From: Actinomycetes bacterium
GTDB lineage: Bacteria; Actinomycetota; Actinomycetes; Propionibacteriales; Propionibacteriaceae
Direction of reading: 5' to 3'
Length of the DNA: 16,352 bases
NCBI GenBank assembly: GCA_023419175.1
Contig: JAEZYG010000048.1
Coordinates: forward strand, 1 to 16,352
A model generated the notes under the pieces. The model was given only the letters and a program-made list of their open reading frames with translations, made no database searches and had not been told where the DNA came from. Below, in pieces: positions 14,176 through 16,352 of this stretch (positions within the stretch are counted from its first letter, which is position 1; every line of letters begins with the position of its first letter). A program made the position numbers and the translations under genes.

Positions 14176-14496
14176 ATGACCTACGTCATTGCCTTACCGT
14201 GCGTTGACGTGAAAGACCGCGCATGTGTTGACGAATGCCCCGTGCAATGTATCTACGAAGGGCCGCGTACTCTCTACATTCATCCAGATGAATGTGTGGA
14301 CTGTGGTGCATGTGAGCCTGTCTGTCCGACTGAAGCGATCTATTACGAAGACGATCTGCCTGCCGACATGGCTGAATGGTATGACATTAACGCGAAATTC
14401 TTTGACGACCTCGGCTCTCCAGGAGGCGCCGCTCGTCTGGGAGTCTTGGATAAAGACGAACCGCGCGTTGCCGCCCTGCCTGTTCAGAATTCATAG
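14176..14496 (+). CDS. fdxA: 7Fe ferredoxin ([3Fe-4S][4Fe-4S])
   Basis: This 106-residue acidic electron carrier has the actinobacterial/Thermus FdxA pattern. Cys9, Cys17 and Cys50 would hold a 3Fe-4S cluster; Cys21, Cys40, Cys43 and Cys46 would hold a 4Fe-4S cluster; Cys25 is the extra cysteine usual in this family. The sequence CVDVKDRACVDECP and the HPDECVDCGACEPVCP block are nearly invariant in FdxA; the Gln in CPVQCIYEG is commonly Asp. It serves redox partners in the cytoplasm that cannot be told from here. AGGAG (14162-14166) lies 9 bases before the ATG. dapC follows after two bases, an arrangement I recall from other actinobacteria. Confidence 0.96.
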   Translation: MTYVIALPCVDVKDRACVDECPVQCIYEGPRTLYIHPDECVDCGACEPVCPTEAIYYEDDLPADMAEWYDINAKFFDDLGSPGGAARLGVLDKDEPRVAALPVQNS

Positions 14497-14498
14497 CG

Positions 14499-15590
14499 AT
14501 GGGATCGCTTAGCTTTCGTCTGCCATCTTTTCCCTGGGATACCATCGCAGAGGCGAAAAAGATAGCTGCCAGCCACCCAGACGGTATCTGCGATCTATCG
14601 GTGGGTACTCCTGTAGATCCCACACCTGAAATCGTCCAGGAGGCTTTGAAATCCGTTAGCGATGCTCACGGTTATCCGACCACCTGGGGAAGTGCTGAGC
14701 TACGAGAGGCTATCAGCGCTTATATGTCCAGACGCTGGAATGCCGATATAGCTGACGAACATTCCATCTTGCCCGTTATCGGGACGAAAGAATTGGTCGC
14801 CTGGCTACCTCTTCAGCTTGGTTTAGGCTCTGAAGATGCGATCGTCATTCCCACTACCGCCTATCCCACCTATGAGGTGGGGGCGAGATTGGCTGGTTGT
14901 CGCCTGATCGCAGCCGATGATCCTTCGCAGATCGCCGGCAGGCCTCGTCTGATCTGGATCAATTCTCCAGCCAATCCTCACGGAGCTATCTCGACACCTC
15001 AGCAGATGAGGGAATGGGTAGACTATGCCCGTCACATAGGAGCGGTGCTGGCAAGTGATGAGTGTTATGGAGAATTCGCATGGGATCGTAAGGCTTTCTC
15101 TATAGCGGATCGTGCGATAGGGGGAAGCCTCGACAACATCATCGTGGTCAACTCCCTCTCAAAGCGTTCCAATATGGCTGGTTATCGTGCCGGCTACCTA
15201 TGCGGTGATATGCATGTGATTCGCGAGCTGTTGGAGATCCGTAAACATGCTGGCATGATCGTCCCTCAGCCCATTCAAGCCGCCATGATTGCCGCTCTAT
15301 CGGATCACGATCATGTCGCTTTACAACGTGAGCGTTATCAGCGCAGACGGGAAGCTTTGAGACAGGCCTTAGTGACGGCAGGATTCACCATTGACCATTC
15401 CTATGGCTCTCTCTATCTGTGGGTGAGGCGTGAAGGACAATCGGGACGTGAGATCCTCGATTGGTTCGCACAGCGAGGAATTCTTATCGCTCCAGGGGAT
15501 TTCTATGGACGCGATGCGAGCGCCTATGTGCGGGTGGCTTTCACCGCGACCGATGAGCGTATTCAGGCAGCTGTTAGACGATTGAGCTGA
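14499..15590 (+). CDS. dapC: Succinyldiaminopimelate transaminase (class I/II PLP aminotransferase)
   Basis: This 363-residue PLP enzyme has fold-type I landmarks: LSVGTPVDPTPE (33-44), GYPTTWGSAELREAI (58-72), NSPANPHG (155-162), SDECY with PLP-contacting Asp187 (186-190), the Schiff-base Lys222 in NSLSKRSNMAGYRAGY, and the carboxylate-binding Arg in VRVAFT (344-349). The start FRLPSFPWDTIAEAKKIAASHPDGICDLSVGTPVD is characteristic of actinobacterial DapC, which makes N-succinyl-LL-diaminopimelate for lysine and peptidoglycan cross-links. The ATG lies two bases after the fdxA stop and has no Shine-Dalgarno sequence, so coupling to fdxA translation is likely. Assignment rests on the family look and on the fdxA neighbour; a different aminotransferase substrate is possible. 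Confidence 0.88.
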   Translation: MGSLSFRLPSFPWDTIAEAKKIAASHPDGICDLSVGTPVDPTPEIVQEALKSVSDAHGYPTTWGSAELREAISAYMSRRWNADIADEHSILPVIGTKELVAWLPLQLGLGSEDAIVIPTTAYPTYEVGARLAGCRLIAADDPSQIAGRPRLIWINSPANPHGAISTPQQMREWVDYARHIGAVLASDECYGEFAWDRKAFSIADRAIGGSLDNIIVVNSLSKRSNMAGYRAGYLCGDMHVIRELLEIRKHAGMIVPQPIQAAMIAALSDHDHVALQRERYQRRREALRQALVTAGFTIDHSYGSLYLWVRREGQSGREILDWFAQRGILIAPGDFYGRDASAYVRVAFTATDERIQAAVRRLS

Positions 15591-15591
15591 A

Positions 15592-16352
15592 TTATGATGC
15601 GATGATGAGCCGGGCATTATGCTCGGCTCGTCTGCTGTCGGCTTGGGAATCGTGTTGCCACGATGAGCCGTAAGGATCATGAATCCAGATGCGATCGTCC
15701 AAGGCAATCGAAGTGATCTTGAAAGGACGAGTCATCATGGCCAGCGATGCGGCGGCCCACACAGTTTCGTCTGATCCATCGATATAAAGGTGTGATTCAT
15801 CGGTAGCGATCATCGTGAGCTGATCGCCGAAGACATCGTTGAGAAAGGTTTGAACCTGGCCGATATTTACATGAGATGATTCTCTATCGATGCAGGTGAT
15901 AGATGCTGGGGAGTATCCTCGCATAGCTGAAGCCCATGCTCGTCCTTGAGGCTCATGTTGGCCATAGGCATCGGGAAAACCGGAACGCTGAACGGCCTGG
16001 GCGACATCGTTGATAACACCCGATTCCCAATCGGGTACACGGACGAGATGATCATAAAACTGTCCGCTGGAATACCACGGATCCATAATCTGCTCTACAG
16101 ATCCCCAGCCCTGAGAGGGACGCTGTTGGAAGATGCCGACAGAATCTAAATCCCCATAGTCAAGATTACGGATCCCCGATTCCTGATAGGCGGTCACCAA
16201 TGCGATAGAGGTGGCTCGTGGAGGTAGGGATCGCCGAATGGATTCCGCCGCGATAATTGCAGCATTGCCGCTCTGTTCCCAATCGAGAAATGACGTCACC
16301 TGATCGACTGTTACTGTGCATCCTTGTTGAGGGGGGATAACGATCTCAGTAT
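15592..16352 (-). CDS. Conserved actinobacterial envelope protein with lysozyme-like core (5' end missing)
   Basis: The frame is open to the right edge, so the GTG at 16299 is probably not the start. The extra upstream codons give GCTVTVDQV, which fits an extracytoplasmic region after an N-terminal anchor. The core ATSIALVTAYQESGIRNLDYGD and SVGIFQQRPSQGWG resembles the Glu and G-x-F-Q motifs of transglycosylases. It is a conserved uncharacterised actinobacterial family, sometimes misnamed as a metal transporter. PDAYGQHE and the C-terminal part (about 146-235 of the visible frame, HLYIDGSDE to DPYGSSWQHDS) complete it. A peptidoglycan-related role is inferred; enzymatic activity is unproven. 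It converges on dapC with a single base between stop codons and no room for a terminator. Confidence 0.82.
   Translation of the reverse strand, partial: TEIVIPPQQGCTVTVDQVTSFLDWEQSGNAAIIAAESIRRSLPPRATSIALVTAYQESGIRNLDYGDLDSVGIFQQRPSQGWGSVEQIMDPWYSSGQFYDHLVRVPDWESGVINDVAQAVQRSGFPDAYGQHEPQGRAWASAMRGYSPASITCIDRESSHVNIGQVQTFLNDVFGDQLTMIATDESHLYIDGSDETVWAAASLAMMTRPFKITSIALDDRIWIHDPYGSSWQHDSQADSRRAEHNARLIIAS

Noticed and set aside
1..16352. CRISPR arrays, insertion sequences, tRNA or rRNA genes
   Set aside because: None was seen: there are no regularly spaced direct repeats, no transposase frames and no recognisable tRNA or rRNA sequence on either strand.

Overview
The window looks like chromosomal DNA from an actinobacterium of moderate GC content, not a high-GC streptomycete or mycobacterium. 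Supporting markers are a class II HelD-type RNA polymerase recycling ATPase, an fdxA-dapC pair, actinobacterial cell-wall lytic enzymes, and the actinobacterial 'anchored repeat' ABC transporter operon. I cannot name the genus; an Actinomycetaceae-like or Propionibacteriaceae-like organism is a guess. There are no mobile elements, CRISPR arrays, tRNA or rRNA genes, and no stretch over 300 bases lacks a gene.

Left part (1-2579): the 3' end of an unidentified gene overlaps a small Trm112-like zinc-ribbon gene. Converging on these from the other strand is a gene for a HelD-like UvrD-family ATPase.

Central part (2811-10362, + strand): a tightly packed, mostly overlapping six-gene operon. It encodes a metal-binding substrate-binding lipoprotein with an inserted surface domain, a membrane-anchored single-copy surface-domain protein, an ABC ATPase, an ABC-3 family permease, a large two-copy surface-domain protein with a sortase-like tail, and a lytic transglycosylase. 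Substrate-binding-protein residues (four ligands, the third a His) and a Zur-like box upstream suggest zinc. The same 'choice-of-anchor M' domain recurs in the three surface proteins with its histidines conserved, which fits a surface metal-capture relay feeding the transporter. The most striking observation is that the copy inside the substrate-binding protein appears circularly permuted: its C-terminal half comes first and its N-terminal half second, and the whole is plugged into the metal-site loop.

Right part (10359-16352): on the minus strand, a PutP-type Na+/proline symporter (its stop codon interlocks with that of the transglycosylase), a GNAT acetyltransferase, and class II fumarase fumC, which ends at a strong intrinsic terminator. 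Divergent from fumC is the 7Fe ferredoxin gene fdxA followed by dapC (lysine/diaminopimelate synthesis). Their 220-base leader can form a chain of mutually exclusive hairpins, one with a T-tract, and holds a 24-codon open frame ending exactly at the fdxA start. At the right edge, on the minus strand, is a partial gene for a conserved actinobacterial envelope protein with a lysozyme-like core.
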